Position numbers and translations under genes: made by a program. A stretch of DNA of 64,000 nt, from positions 1,540,830-1,604,829 of the forward strand of contig KB904821.1 in the NCBI GenBank assembly GCA_000380225.1. Direction: 5' to 3'. The notes below the pieces were generated by a model that worked only from the letters and a program-made list of their open reading frames with translations, was not told where the DNA came from and ran no database searches. The DNA is from a filamentous cyanobacterium ESFC-1 (GTDB lineage: Bacteria > Cyanobacteriota > Cyanobacteriia > Cyanobacteriales > Spirulinaceae). Of this stretch, positions 8,708-16,661 are shown in pieces; the stretch's first letter is position 1, and the number at the start of each line of letters is the position of its first letter.

Positions 8708-9058
8708 ATGGAACGACACGCACACAAACCTAAATTTTTCGCTTTTGGCCTCACTCCCCTGGGTATAATCTCCATTGGCGTTGTCCCCATGGGCGTGATT
8801 TCTATTGGCATTGTCCCGATGGGTGTTGTTTCTCTAGGGACAGTGGCCATGGGCGTAATTTCGGCGGGGGCGGTATCCATGGGCGGTATTGCTGCCGGAG
8901 TCCAAACCATGGGCATTGTCAGCATTGGCGACCAAGGTATGGGCAACGTCCGCATCCCCCTCAACTCCCAGCCCGTCCAACATCAGCATCACGATCTGCC
9001 CGACGCAGAAATGCCCATGCCCACAGAAGATACCGAAGATATGGATTCTGCTGATTAA
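8708..9058 (+). CDS. Hypothetical protein with ten-residue Met-Gly repeats
   Basis: A 116-residue protein. Residues 16-78 are seven near-perfect decapeptide repeats of the form (P/A/S/T)MGVISIGxV, giving a hydrophobic, glycine-regular chain that could form a beta-solenoid or a compact membrane structure. The tail is polar, rich in His (QHQHHD) and acidic residues (EDTEDMDSAD), and may bind metal. No defined family is recognised, though similar G-x-I-S-x-G repeat proteins exist in bacteria. It sits divergently next to the CocE-type hydrolase gene. Confidence 0.65.
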   Translation: MERHAHKPKFFAFGLTPLGIISIGVVPMGVISIGIVPMGVVSLGTVAMGVISAGAVSMGGIAAGVQTMGIVSIGDQGMGNVRIPLNSQPVQHQHHDLPDAEMPMPTEDTEDMDSAD

Positions 9059-9219
9059 CTGTAGCAATTGAATCGGGTGCTACAGTTAGTTCACTTTTAT
9101 CAAAAATATTTGAGATCAATCTCTCCTCTTTTTCTCTTCCTTTCTCGATCTCGCTTTTGATTAATTTGAGTCATTACATAAAATCTGTCGGCCACGACTT
9201 AGGCATTCGGCATTAATTC

Positions 9220-9347
9220 TATAGCAACCGCCAAAGCAGTTAGGACACCGCCTCAATTCTTAGAAAGCAAGCCCAAGAGATCAGTGGGAGAGGGGTTGGG
9301 GTGAGGGCAAACCCCACTACGTCCTAACCCGAATTGCTACTGCTATA
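9220..9347. mobile_element. MITE-like element, family A
   Basis: A 128-bp element with imperfect terminal inverted repeats of about 27 bp: TATAGCAACCGCC...TTAGGAC at the left and GTCCTAA...TGCTATA at the right. It contains the internal motif GGGAGAGGGGTTGGGGTG. Other copies lie at 12751-12883 and, inverted, at 44460-44591. There is no coding capacity, so it is probably mobilised in trans by a transposase outside the window. Confidence 0.7.
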
Positions 9348-9965
9348 AAACTACATTTTTGTAGCCTTTCCCCAAGTTTATACTCACTTCGAGACGAAAG
9401 CCGGGAAGACAACCGGGATACAAAGGGCAAAGCTTGAAACCCACCCAGAACTTGATTTATCAGCCCGGTTGCCAGTAATATTAGCTGGGTTGGGACACTA
9501 CAGGTATCTATCCCTACCCTAAGCCGCAAGAGTGGTTGCTCGAATTTGGCAAGATATCGGTCGGTACAAAAGCTCTAGAAGCCACAACTCGGCGAGTATT
9601 CACCGCTTGCAGAAAACCAGTCGAAGCCTTAGCCTTATAGAGTGGATTCGACATCAACCGGGGGTTCACGCCGATGAATCCTCCAAGTCCATGTACTCAG
9701 TTGTGTTGCTGTCACCCTTTTTATCCAGCATTGTTCAGAGCAAAAGAAATATGTAGATATTAAACGAAATTCTGGTAAAAAACAGATTACTCAAGAAAAT
9801 CAATGCTGTGAAGATAGCATTAGACACCGGAGTCACGATCTTGCTAAGTTTCTGAACTGTGACTTATTCCACCAATCAAAATCAGTTTTTTGGGAAAGAT
9901 GCCTGAAGATATTGCAACAATTGCTTTGAGCTGTTTGGATTTATATGGGGTTAAATAAATAGGAA
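9348..9965. other. Gene-poor stretch with possible decayed coding remnant
   Basis: No intact gene is seen. On the plus strand at 9563-9640 one frame reads GTKALEATTRRVFTACRKPV and then stops, which looks protein-like and could be the worn C-terminus of an IS200/IS605-type protein or another gene. Neighbouring frames (for example from 9532) do not look coding. The 100 bases before 9966 are AT-rich and probably hold the promoter of the next gene. Confidence 0.3.
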
Positions 9966-11381
9966 ATGAAAATTTTAGTAGCTATTGCTAATTACGGCAC
10001 AAATAATGATGGATATCTCCAAAAAGTTTTAGAACAGTATCGTTCTCTACCCTATCAAAAGGACATAGTAGTACACACAAATATTGCCAAAGATTTGGGA
10101 ACCGACGTAAACGTCGTTGTGGGGTTACCGACATCCGATCCTCGATCGTTGGTGTATGCACACCGCCGTTCGTTTGTTGAAAACGCCGATCAGTATGATT
10201 TGTTTATATATACAGAGGATGATACCTTAATTACTCAGGATCATATAGAGGCGTTTCTTGAGGTAACTCCATATTTGCCAGATAGCTATGTGGCTGACTT
10301 TTTTCGTTATGAATTAAGTCCTGAAAAAAGTTTCCATTTGGAAGGATTTCATGGTTCTTTTCATTGGCTCCCCGATTCAGTCAAATGTTTTGGTTCCTAT
10401 ACATTCGCCGAATTCAGCAATAAACATTCCGCTTTATACTTGTTGAGTCGTTCTCAATTACGCATTGCGATCGACTCAGGAAACTACGCCTTGACACCGC
10501 AGCGATCGCGTTATGGAATTTTGGAGAGTGCCGCATCCGATCCTTTTGTGTACTGTGGTCTAACTAAGGTGATGTGTATTTCCCAGTTTGATCGATTTAT
10601 AGTACATCATATGTCTAATAAAAATAGGCTAAAGGGATTCGATTTTCCGAAGGAAGAAGTAGAATCTCAAATCAAAGCTTTAATGCAAGTGGAAGCAGGC
10701 AAATTATCCAAGTCACGTTTATTTGAAACAGAGACAAAACTTCTAAGGAGAAAATTTGATAAACATCACCACGCACCATCCGACCCGCGAATTTTAACAG
10801 CCGTTGGTTCTGGGTGCAAAAATGTGCTATCGGTAGGATGTGGAACAGGAGAAACTGAAGCCGCTTTAGTTAAGAAAGGACATCAAGTTGTAGGCATACC
10901 GCTAGATGAAATTATTGCTGTAACAGCACAAGCGAAAGGCATAGAAACGGTGATCCCGGATTTTAATGCAGCGATTGATAGATTATCAGAACAAAGCTTT
11001 GACTGTATTATTTTCCCAGATGTCTTACAACATCTGCGGGAGCCAATACCTGTATTAACAAGCTTTGGCAATCTTCTTGGGGAGAAAGGGAAAATAATAG
11101 CCACATTCTTGAACCGGAAATGCCGTAAATTTTCATCGGAAACATTTACCCCCTTTGATTTAGCCAAAAGTGGCTCGGTTGATTTTGAGTCGTTGGGGAT
11201 ACATTTGACTGACGTTGAGATGGTACGCTCTTGGTTTCAGCGCTCTGGCTTAGGAATACAGCACGTCGTTTACTCTGTTCCTCCGGGTCAGAAAATGCAG
11301 ATGTATAATTGGTTATCCCTAGGTTTGTTAGCGGGACAATTAGCTCCACGTTTTATGGTCATCGCAACGAAGCAGAAATAA
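9966..11381 (+). CDS. Glycosyltransferase-like / SAM methyltransferase fusion protein
   Basis: A 471-residue protein with two modules. Residues 1 to about 240 resemble a GT-A-like glycosyltransferase: MKILVAIANYGTNND at the start and the acidic motif LFIYTEDDTLI near 85, which could be the metal-binding DxD equivalent. Residues from about 280 form a class I methyltransferase with motif I VLSVGCGTGETE, a motif II-like VVGIPLDE and CIIFPDVLQHLREP (motif IV region). Such fusions modify cell-surface sugars or glycans in many cyanobacteria. The ATG is placed after an AGGAA motif. The gene is richer in AT than its neighbours and flanked by MITEs, so it may be recently acquired. Confidence 0.7.
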   Translation: MKILVAIANYGTNNDGYLQKVLEQYRSLPYQKDIVVHTNIAKDLGTDVNVVVGLPTSDPRSLVYAHRRSFVENADQYDLFIYTEDDTLITQDHIEAFLEVTPYLPDSYVADFFRYELSPEKSFHLEGFHGSFHWLPDSVKCFGSYTFAEFSNKHSALYLLSRSQLRIAIDSGNYALTPQRSRYGILESAASDPFVYCGLTKVMCISQFDRFIVHHMSNKNRLKGFDFPKEEVESQIKALMQVEAGKLSKSRLFETETKLLRRKFDKHHHAPSDPRILTAVGSGCKNVLSVGCGTGETEAALVKKGHQVVGIPLDEIIAVTAQAKGIETVIPDFNAAIDRLSEQSFDCIIFPDVLQHLREPIPVLTSFGNLLGEKGKIIATFLNRKCRKFSSETFTPFDLAKSGSVDFESLGIHLTDVEMVRSWFQRSGLGIQHVVYSVPPGQKMQMYNWLSLGLLAGQLAPRFMVIATKQK

Positions 11382-11455
11382 CAAAATTCAGTAGATCGAA
11401 CCTATATTCTCGCTTAAAAAGAGTGAGTGAGGCGCTTGAAGCGTGTTTCATTTCG

Positions 11456-11584
11456 GCGTTGTTGCATAAATAAACCTAGTTATGTCAATGGTTGCAGCGA
11501 GCTAAATCGGGCGAAAATCCCAATTTTGCCTTTCTCCAGTGTTTGAAACCCTTGTAAATAAAGGAATATTTCCTGCAACAACGC
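11456..11584. mobile_element. MITE-like element, family C
   Basis: A 129-bp non-coding element bounded by perfect 11-bp inverted repeats, GCGTTGTTGCA at 11456-11466 and TGCAACAACGC at 11574-11584. These ends look like insertion-sequence termini. There is no ORF inside; it is most likely a deletion derivative of an IS mobilised in trans. No second copy was noticed in this window. Confidence 0.6.
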
Positions 11585-11623
11585 TTTATTCAGCTAGAAA
11601 TACTGCATTTTCCCCGAAATCCT

Positions 11624-12478
11624 ATGAATGACCCTGCCTCTCGCCGTCAAACCTTCACGCGATCGCACTTCACCCTTTCCTACCTCGAATGGCCTAACAA
11701 CAAAACCCCAGTTATCCTGTTACATGGATTAGCCGATCATGGAGGCGTTTGGTTGAGTTTAGGGGAAACCCTCGCTTCAAAATATCACGTTATCGCCCCC
11801 GATTTGCGCGGTCACGGCGACAGTACGAAGCCCCGACAGGGTTATACTTCCCTCGAAATTATCAAGGATGTACAAGCCTTAATGAAGCATTTGGGCATCA
11901 CTTCCGCCCATATTGTTGGGCATTCTTGGGCAGGGAAAGTGGCTTGTTTATGGGCGACGAAGTTTCCTGAACAATTCCGCAGTTTAATCTTAGTCGATCC
12001 CTTTTTTATTAATGCGATGCCCTCGATTTTTAAGATTACCTTTCCCTTACTTTATCGAGTATTACCCTTTCTGGCTGCAATGGGGCCATTTGTCAGTTAT
12101 GAAGCCGCAATCGAGCAAGCCCAAACCTTAAAACAATATCGCGGTTGGTCGCCGTTACAGCAACAAGTATTTGAGCAGAGTATTGAAGCGAAGAAAGAGG
12201 GGACTTGGGGCAGTAAATTTGTCGTTGAAGCCCGTAATCAAATCTTTGAAGATGTGATGTTAGTTGCGGGATTAACTCAACCGATTTCTATTCCGTCTTT
12301 ATTTATTCAACCCGAAGCCGGATTGAATCGTACCGAATGGCAATTGAAACCCTATAAAACTTATTTACAAGATTTAAAAATTGCTCAAGTTCCGGGGAAT
12401 CATTGGGCGTTTTTAGTAGAACCGGATTCTTTTAATACAACAGTTTTGGATTTTTTAGAAGGAATTGAAAAGGATTAA
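11624..12478 (+). CDS. Alpha/beta hydrolase
   Basis: A 284-residue alpha/beta-hydrolase-fold protein. The oxyanion-hole motif LLHGLADHGG lies near residue 33, the nucleophile elbow IVGHSWAGKVA near residue 98 and the catalytic His in VPGNHWAFLVEP near 264. An acidic residue after strand 7 (QPEAG region) could complete the triad. Length and motifs fit a soluble esterase, epoxide hydrolase-like or haloalkane-type enzyme; the substrate is not evident. It lies alone between MITE C and repeat-rich DNA. Confidence 0.8.
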   Translation: MNDPASRRQTFTRSHFTLSYLEWPNNKTPVILLHGLADHGGVWLSLGETLASKYHVIAPDLRGHGDSTKPRQGYTSLEIIKDVQALMKHLGITSAHIVGHSWAGKVACLWATKFPEQFRSLILVDPFFINAMPSIFKITFPLLYRVLPFLAAMGPFVSYEAAIEQAQTLKQYRGWSPLQQQVFEQSIEAKKEGTWGSKFVVEARNQIFEDVMLVAGLTQPISIPSLFIQPEAGLNRTEWQLKPYKTYLQDLKIAQVPGNHWAFLVEPDSFNTTVLDFLEGIEKD

Positions 12479-12905
12479 GAACCTCGGTTTCTTATCTGTA
12501 TCACCGATAAGGTTAAAACTTCTAATTTCGTTCCTTGGTTCCACTAAGAGACGCACAAAACGAGGCTCCGCCTGAATTTTATAATAGATATACTCTTTAA
12601 AAAAAACTAGAGGAGAGTTTATTTTTCCAATGAAAATAAGCTGCTGTGCATTTAAACCGCCGATTTCACTTACTAAACCCTTTGGTGGGCTTGAATCGAG
12701 ACAGAAATTTAAATGATTGACAGCTTACTCTAAACAGCCAGACAAAATTATTTATCGCAACCGCCACATTGGTCAGGACAACATATTCATCCTCAAAAAA
12801 TAAGTCCCTCTCCCGTGGGAGAGGGGTTGGGGTGAGGGCAAACCTTAAATAAAACGTCCTAACTGTTTTGCTTGCTGCTATATCTAACCAACAACCAACA
12901 ACAAA
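12476..12905. repeat. Intergenic repeat cluster (families B, E, A, heptamers)
   Basis: From left to right: a partial family B element (12476-12525, AACCTCGGTTTCTTATCTG); a motif TTCCTTGGTTCCACTAAGAGACG with GAGGCTCCGCCTGAATTTT (family E, also near 25980 and 46550); AT-rich filler; a family A MITE at 12751-12883 with TTATCGCAACCGCC and TTGCTGCTATA ends; and AACAACCAAC heptamers. No gene is seen. Confidence 0.65.
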
Positions 12906-12906
12906 G

Positions 12907-13764
12907 TTACACCCGTTTTTGAGCAACATGAGCCGCCGCTAAAAAGGTGGTTGGGAAAATTTTTCCCGCAGTTTTTAAAAGGGTATCTCGTAAGTCAGAA
13001 AATAAGTTTTGACGGGTTTGGTTATCTAAAGCAATATAAGGCGATAAGGTACTGAGCAAGGCTAAATAATCATGGACGCTGTAAGTTTTTTCGGCGATAA
13101 GATGAGTGAAAACAATATTAGTAAATAAGCCAGAGTCTTCTAATTCTTGGCCAAATTGAGTCAGGTTTTCGCGATGATCTCTGCCGCTAATCACATTCAT
13201 TAATGAGGGTTCGTGGGCTTCGTGGATCGCCCGTAATGCCTCGCAGACGGCTTGATTCGGTTGCGGGGGGACGTTCCAAAGTAAAATGAGTTTTCCTTGG
13301 GGTTTAAGGGCTGCTGCGGCTTTGGGGCAGCGAATTTCTGGGGCGACCCAGTGAAAGGAACTGGCGGCAAGTATTCCGTCGAAAGAAGTGGGCGCGCACT
13401 GCGAAGCAGATCCCTGCGGGATCGCGTATTCTTCAAAGGTAGAGTTAATAATTTCTATATCGGGGTAAGATTGACAATTATGTTGCGCGATCGCGAAGGC
13501 TTCGGGACTCGGTTCTAATGCAACTATGCGAAACCCTTGTTCGGCAAAGGCTGTGGTGGCAATACCGGGGCCGCAACCGAGTTCTAATATACGGGCTTGG
13601 GGGGGCAGTTGCGCGAGTTCCCAAACTTGCTGTAACAAGGCTTCAGGATAGCGGGGACGGGTGCGGTCATAAGCTTGAGCAACGGTAGAATACCAGCTTT
13701 TTTTCTCGCTCAAGTCTTTCTCGTAAATGCTGTTGAGAATGCGCTCGAAACAGTTATCAGTCAT
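12907..13764 (-). CDS. Class I SAM-dependent methyltransferase
   Basis: A 285-residue methyltransferase of the UbiE/Methyltransf_11 type. The YDRTRPRYPEALLQQVWELA start and motif I ILELGCGPGIATTAFAEQG are followed by VALEPSPEAF (motif II), FDGILAASSFHWV (motif IV/post) and PQGKLILLWN. This layout resembles trans-aconitate and other small-molecule methyltransferases; the substrate is unknown. Two tandem palindromes lie 40-80 bases upstream of the start and may be operators. Confidence 0.85.
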   Translation of the reverse strand: MTDNCFERILNSIYEKDLSEKKSWYSTVAQAYDRTRPRYPEALLQQVWELAQLPPQARILELGCGPGIATTAFAEQGFRIVALEPSPEAFAIAQHNCQSYPDIEIINSTFEEYAIPQGSASQCAPTSFDGILAASSFHWVAPEIRCPKAAAALKPQGKLILLWNVPPQPNQAVCEALRAIHEAHEPSLMNVISGRDHRENLTQFGQELEDSGLFTNIVFTHLIAEKTYSVHDYLALLSTLSPYIALDNQTRQNLFSDLRDTLLKTAGKIFPTTFLAAAHVAQKRV

Positions 13765-13803
13765 CAGTTTGGGTAAGAAGGGGTAAAGCTTTGGATTGCG
13801 GTT

Positions 13804-13844
13804 AACATAACACTTGTTATGTTTAACATAATAACTGTTATGTT
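13804..13844. promoter_or_regulatory. Tandem palindromic operator-like sites
   Basis: Two near-identical dyads: AACATAAC-N4-GTTATGTT at 13804-13823 and AACATAA-N6-TTATGTT at 13825-13844. Their centres are 21 bp apart, two helical turns, which suits two repressor dimers on one face. The first has perfect 8-bp half-sites. They lie 40-80 bp upstream of the methyltransferase start and probably control it. The regulator is not identified. Confidence 0.6.
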
Positions 13845-13968
13845 AATCTAAATTTGAGGAACGAAGCTCCTTCGGTAGCATAGGAATATATTTTCTCGCT
13901 CTATGTTCAATCGCCTGCAAGTTGGAGTTTGCCTTTCCCGTCTTTTCCTCAAAAAAGAAGAATTTGGG

Positions 13969-14160
13969 TTAATTGCCGATAATACTCAACCAACTAAACA
14001 ACTGTTTGGCAGTAATTTCCCAATCCGACAGACTGTCCAACACCAGTAATTTTTCCTCTTGAGATTGAATTTCTGGCATTTGACCGGATTGAATCATCAT
14101 ATCTGGATTTCTGGGTGATTTATTTTTGAAGATAACAACGGTTTGGGCGATCGCAACCTT
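13969..14160 (-). pseudogene. C-terminal remnant of a host gene cut by the restriction-modification island
   Basis: An open frame on the minus strand, with no start of its own at its left limit, reads VAIAQTVVIFKNKSPRNPDM and continues to a stop at 13969 (…QLFSWLSIIGN). It contains a HIP1 site and has host-like composition, unlike the AT-rich methylase gene that runs into it in another frame. It is best read as the 3' end of a gene interrupted by the insertion. The parent family is not recognised. Confidence 0.4.
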
Positions 14161-15730
14161 GTTGATTCATTGCAGAATTGCTGTCTGTGTGCAGCGCCTT
14201 GTTATACAAAGATAAATTTTTGCACTTTCGGAATTCATTTTGTTTAGTCTTACTATCAAAAACACCTGTTGAAATAATTGATTTAATCAGTACATCAATT
14301 ACGGGAACTGAAACACTATTTCCTATCAACTTCATCCATCTTGTTCTGGATTTAGGAAGCTTGAATTTTCTTGGGAAACCTTGAATGAGACAAGCTTCTT
14401 CTTTTGTTATCTTTCTATATTTTTGGGGTAAATATACCTTTTCCAAAAACTGCCTTTTATAATTATCACGATCGGTTGGCTCAAGGCTTTCCAACGATAC
14501 ATAGTCGTTTGTATCACTTGCAACTAGAGTAGGAAAAACATCTGAAGTGGGCATGAATACTCTATTCACCCCATTTAGACCACTACTGATTTTTGTGTTT
14601 TTAAAATCAAACCTTTCTTCGATACATTGAATAACATTTTTATTCACAAGTGAAGTGATTGTGTGGGCAATTGAAATGCACTTTACTTTTAATGCTTTTT
14701 CAATCTTTAGATTGTCAACAACAAAAAAGTTTCCTTGTGATAGGTTCAAGAGTTCTACTTCGTTCTCTGATAATTCATTTGCTTCAAAATTTACAATTTC
14801 AAATCGATAATCAATTTTTTTAAGAATAGCTAATTTAACTAATTCATCTAATTCTTCTTGAGATATACTTGAATCAAGAGATTGAAATTGTTTTAATGAT
14901 AGCGGATTTCCATCTAAAGGCCCGAAATCTTTTTTTCTTCTATTTTTTAAAAGAAGCAAACAAATATATTTTTGTCTTTCTGTAGTGTCAATAATATCCC
15001 ATGAATGAATTGTTGTATGCCCGTTTCTTAAATCGTTAAAAAGAAAATAATCATTAAATCCATTTTTGCTAGAAAGACTCATTCGTCTTTGCCGTATTGG
15101 GTTTCCGAACAAATCTCTTTGGATAATTTCAGGGTCTTTATTTTGTAATTCTATGCCAAGAATATCTGCTAGAGTCATTCTTCTTTCACTTTGTTTGGGT
15201 AATGAAAATTGGTCGAAATATCTCTTATCACGAAAACCAATTATATAAACTCTAATCCTATTTTGAGCAACACCATAATCATGCGAATTTATTACATAAT
15301 AGTTGGCGTAATATCCCGCTTCCTTTATTCTGTGAAGTATATAACTTAGTTCTTTTTCATTTCTTGGATCGGCAAGCCCTTTTACATTTTCAAAAATAAA
15401 TGCTTTAGGCTTAGATTGGTTTAATAAGAAAATTGTATCATTCCAAAGTTGCCCTCTGTCATCATCAAAACCTAGATTCTTACCGGCAATTGACCAACTT
15501 TGACAAGGCACTCCTGCGGTTAAAAGGTCATGCTGGGGAAGTTCTCTGATTTTGGTAATATCTCCAAAGTTTGCATCAAGCTTAATATCATAGTTTTCAC
15601 AATATGCGTTTATTGCGTCTTTGTTAATTTCACTAAAGCCAAGGCAAATACCACCATTGGAACTTAGGGCCATTTTAAAGCCTCCAATTCCTGCAAATAA
15701 ATCTATAAATGTGAATTTCGCTCTACTCAT
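14120..15730 (-). CDS. DNA (cytosine-5-)-methyltransferase of a type II restriction-modification system
   Basis: A 536-residue C5 methyltransferase. Motif I FIDLFAGIGGFKMAL lies near residue 8, motif IV GVPCQSWSIAG with the catalytic Cys near 80, motif VI FENVKGL near 114, motif VIII QNRIRVYIIGF near 160, a target-recognition region at about 190-430, and motifs IX/X with RKITKEEACLIQGFP and IGNSVSVPV near 480. It methylates cytosine in the recognition site of the neighbouring endonuclease. It starts 3 bases after the endonuclease stop, so the two are one operon. Codons are AT-rich and HIP1 is absent except in the last few codons, where the frame runs into host-like DNA; the native stop may have been lost, since the tail from about 515 looks foreign. 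Confidence 0.9.
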   Translation of the reverse strand: MSRAKFTFIDLFAGIGGFKMALSSNGGICLGFSEINKDAINAYCENYDIKLDANFGDITKIRELPQHDLLTAGVPCQSWSIAGKNLGFDDDRGQLWNDTIFLLNQSKPKAFIFENVKGLADPRNEKELSYILHRIKEAGYYANYYVINSHDYGVAQNRIRVYIIGFRDKRYFDQFSLPKQSERRMTLADILGIELQNKDPEIIQRDLFGNPIRQRRMSLSSKNGFNDYFLFNDLRNGHTTIHSWDIIDTTERQKYICLLLLKNRRKKDFGPLDGNPLSLKQFQSLDSSISQEELDELVKLAILKKIDYRFEIVNFEANELSENEVELLNLSQGNFFVVDNLKIEKALKVKCISIAHTITSLVNKNVIQCIEERFDFKNTKISSGLNGVNRVFMPTSDVFPTLVASDTNDYVSLESLEPTDRDNYKRQFLEKVYLPQKYRKITKEEACLIQGFPRKFKLPKSRTRWMKLIGNSVSVPVIDVLIKSIISTGVFDSKTKQNEFRKCKNLSLYNKALHTDSNSAMNQQGCDRPNRCYLQK

Positions 15731-15733
15731 AAC

Positions 15734-16567
15734 CTATTGAAGTATCGATTTGTCAAAGCCTTCTGGAGGTTCAATTCCTAAAAACTCACGATATATTCTT
15801 TCCCGATATTCTTTTCCCAATGAATTGATTTCAGAAATAAAGTTTTTGTATGTCCCTTTTCCACCAATTAGATCCCAAAACTCGTTTCCAATTAATACAG
15901 ACTCATCACTGTGCATATCAAACCATCTCATAGGAAAACTCCAATTATAATCTTCTCTTTTCCCGTATGGATTGTAAGCTAAAGCATAAAATGCGTAATC
16001 TACTTTGGCTGGCTTCATCGCCCTGAGTTTAAACATCTTTTCTTTACTCACTTTGGTTTGGTCACTATTGGGCAATGGGGCTTTAATTTCAAAAGCATAT
16101 TTTTTTTTGGTTTTTTTGCTTTCGATAAATATATCACAAACAACAGTAGTTGGAATTGGTTGTCCACCACCTTCTAAAATGTATTTTAGTTCTACATCCC
16201 AATTAGGTTTTTGTTTATCTTTCCCTTTTTGTTTGTGTTCTAATCTGTTTAAGACCTCTTGTATTCGTCTAAGTCTTTCAGCGCCAACTTCACCATTTAT
16301 AGTTTTACCCATTTCACAATGCCCATGATATTCGTCAGCAACTACTTTGGCTAATTTTTCCCAAACACCACCAAAAGGCGTTACAAACCTTCTCTCAAAG
16401 TGAGAGCCTTTAAAAATTTCATCAGGAACTAAAGCAGCATAAAGCGGTTTGCTAGAATGGTGCTTTTCCTTTATAAACGGGTCAGAGATAAGCACCTTAT
16501 GCATAATGCTGTCCATGAGTTCTGAAACTACTTTGCTGATTCCTTCATTTACATTATTGTTCTTCAC
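15734..16567 (-). CDS. Type II restriction endonuclease, probably TdeIII-like
   Basis: A 277-residue protein. The segment ERRFVTPFGGVWEKLAKVVA near residue 60, the HG near 83 and the PD-(D/E)XK-like core TTVVCDIFIESKKTKKKYAFEIKAP near 160 fit the TdeIII family of type II endonucleases, as I recall it; members pair with C5 methylases. The Asp of VCDIF and Glu-x-Lys of FEIKAP would be catalytic. The gene is immediately upstream of the methyltransferase in the same operon. Composition is AT-rich with no HIP1, indicating acquisition by transfer. The recognition sequence is not determinable here. Confidence 0.65.
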   Translation of the reverse strand: MKNNNVNEGISKVVSELMDSIMHKVLISDPFIKEKHHSSKPLYAALVPDEIFKGSHFERRFVTPFGGVWEKLAKVVADEYHGHCEMGKTINGEVGAERLRRIQEVLNRLEHKQKGKDKQKPNWDVELKYILEGGGQPIPTTVVCDIFIESKKTKKKYAFEIKAPLPNSDQTKVSKEKMFKLRAMKPAKVDYAFYALAYNPYGKREDYNWSFPMRWFDMHSDESVLIGNEFWDLIGGKGTYKNFISEINSLGKEYRERIYREFLGIEPPEGFDKSILQ

Positions 16568-16617
16568 ACTACTTCATCCTCTTAATTTCAAAAATCCAAA
16601 CTAGGCTAATATAATTA

Positions 16618-16652
16618 AACCCCAGTTTCTACCAGAAACCGGGGTTCTTAAC
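16618..16652. terminator. Family B hairpin between prfC and the restriction operon
   Basis: AACCCCAGTTTCT and AGAAACCGGGGTT form a near-perfect 13-bp stem with a four-base loop. It is a shortened copy of the family B palindromic element. It lies between the start of the restriction operon and the end of prfC, both on the minus strand, and could terminate prfC transcription. Confidence 0.5.
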
Positions 16653-16661
16653 CAAGATAAA

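Noticed and set aside
8671-8964. Minus-strand frame rich in MTPMGT opposite the decapeptide repeat gene
   Set aside because: Shadow of the plus-strand repeats; the plus frame has the ordered tail and start.
14178-14240. Possible integron attC-like sequence (TAACAAGGCGCTGCACAC) near the methylase 3' end
   Set aside because: Only one side resembles a core site and no paired core or integrase is visible; probably coincidence at the island junction.
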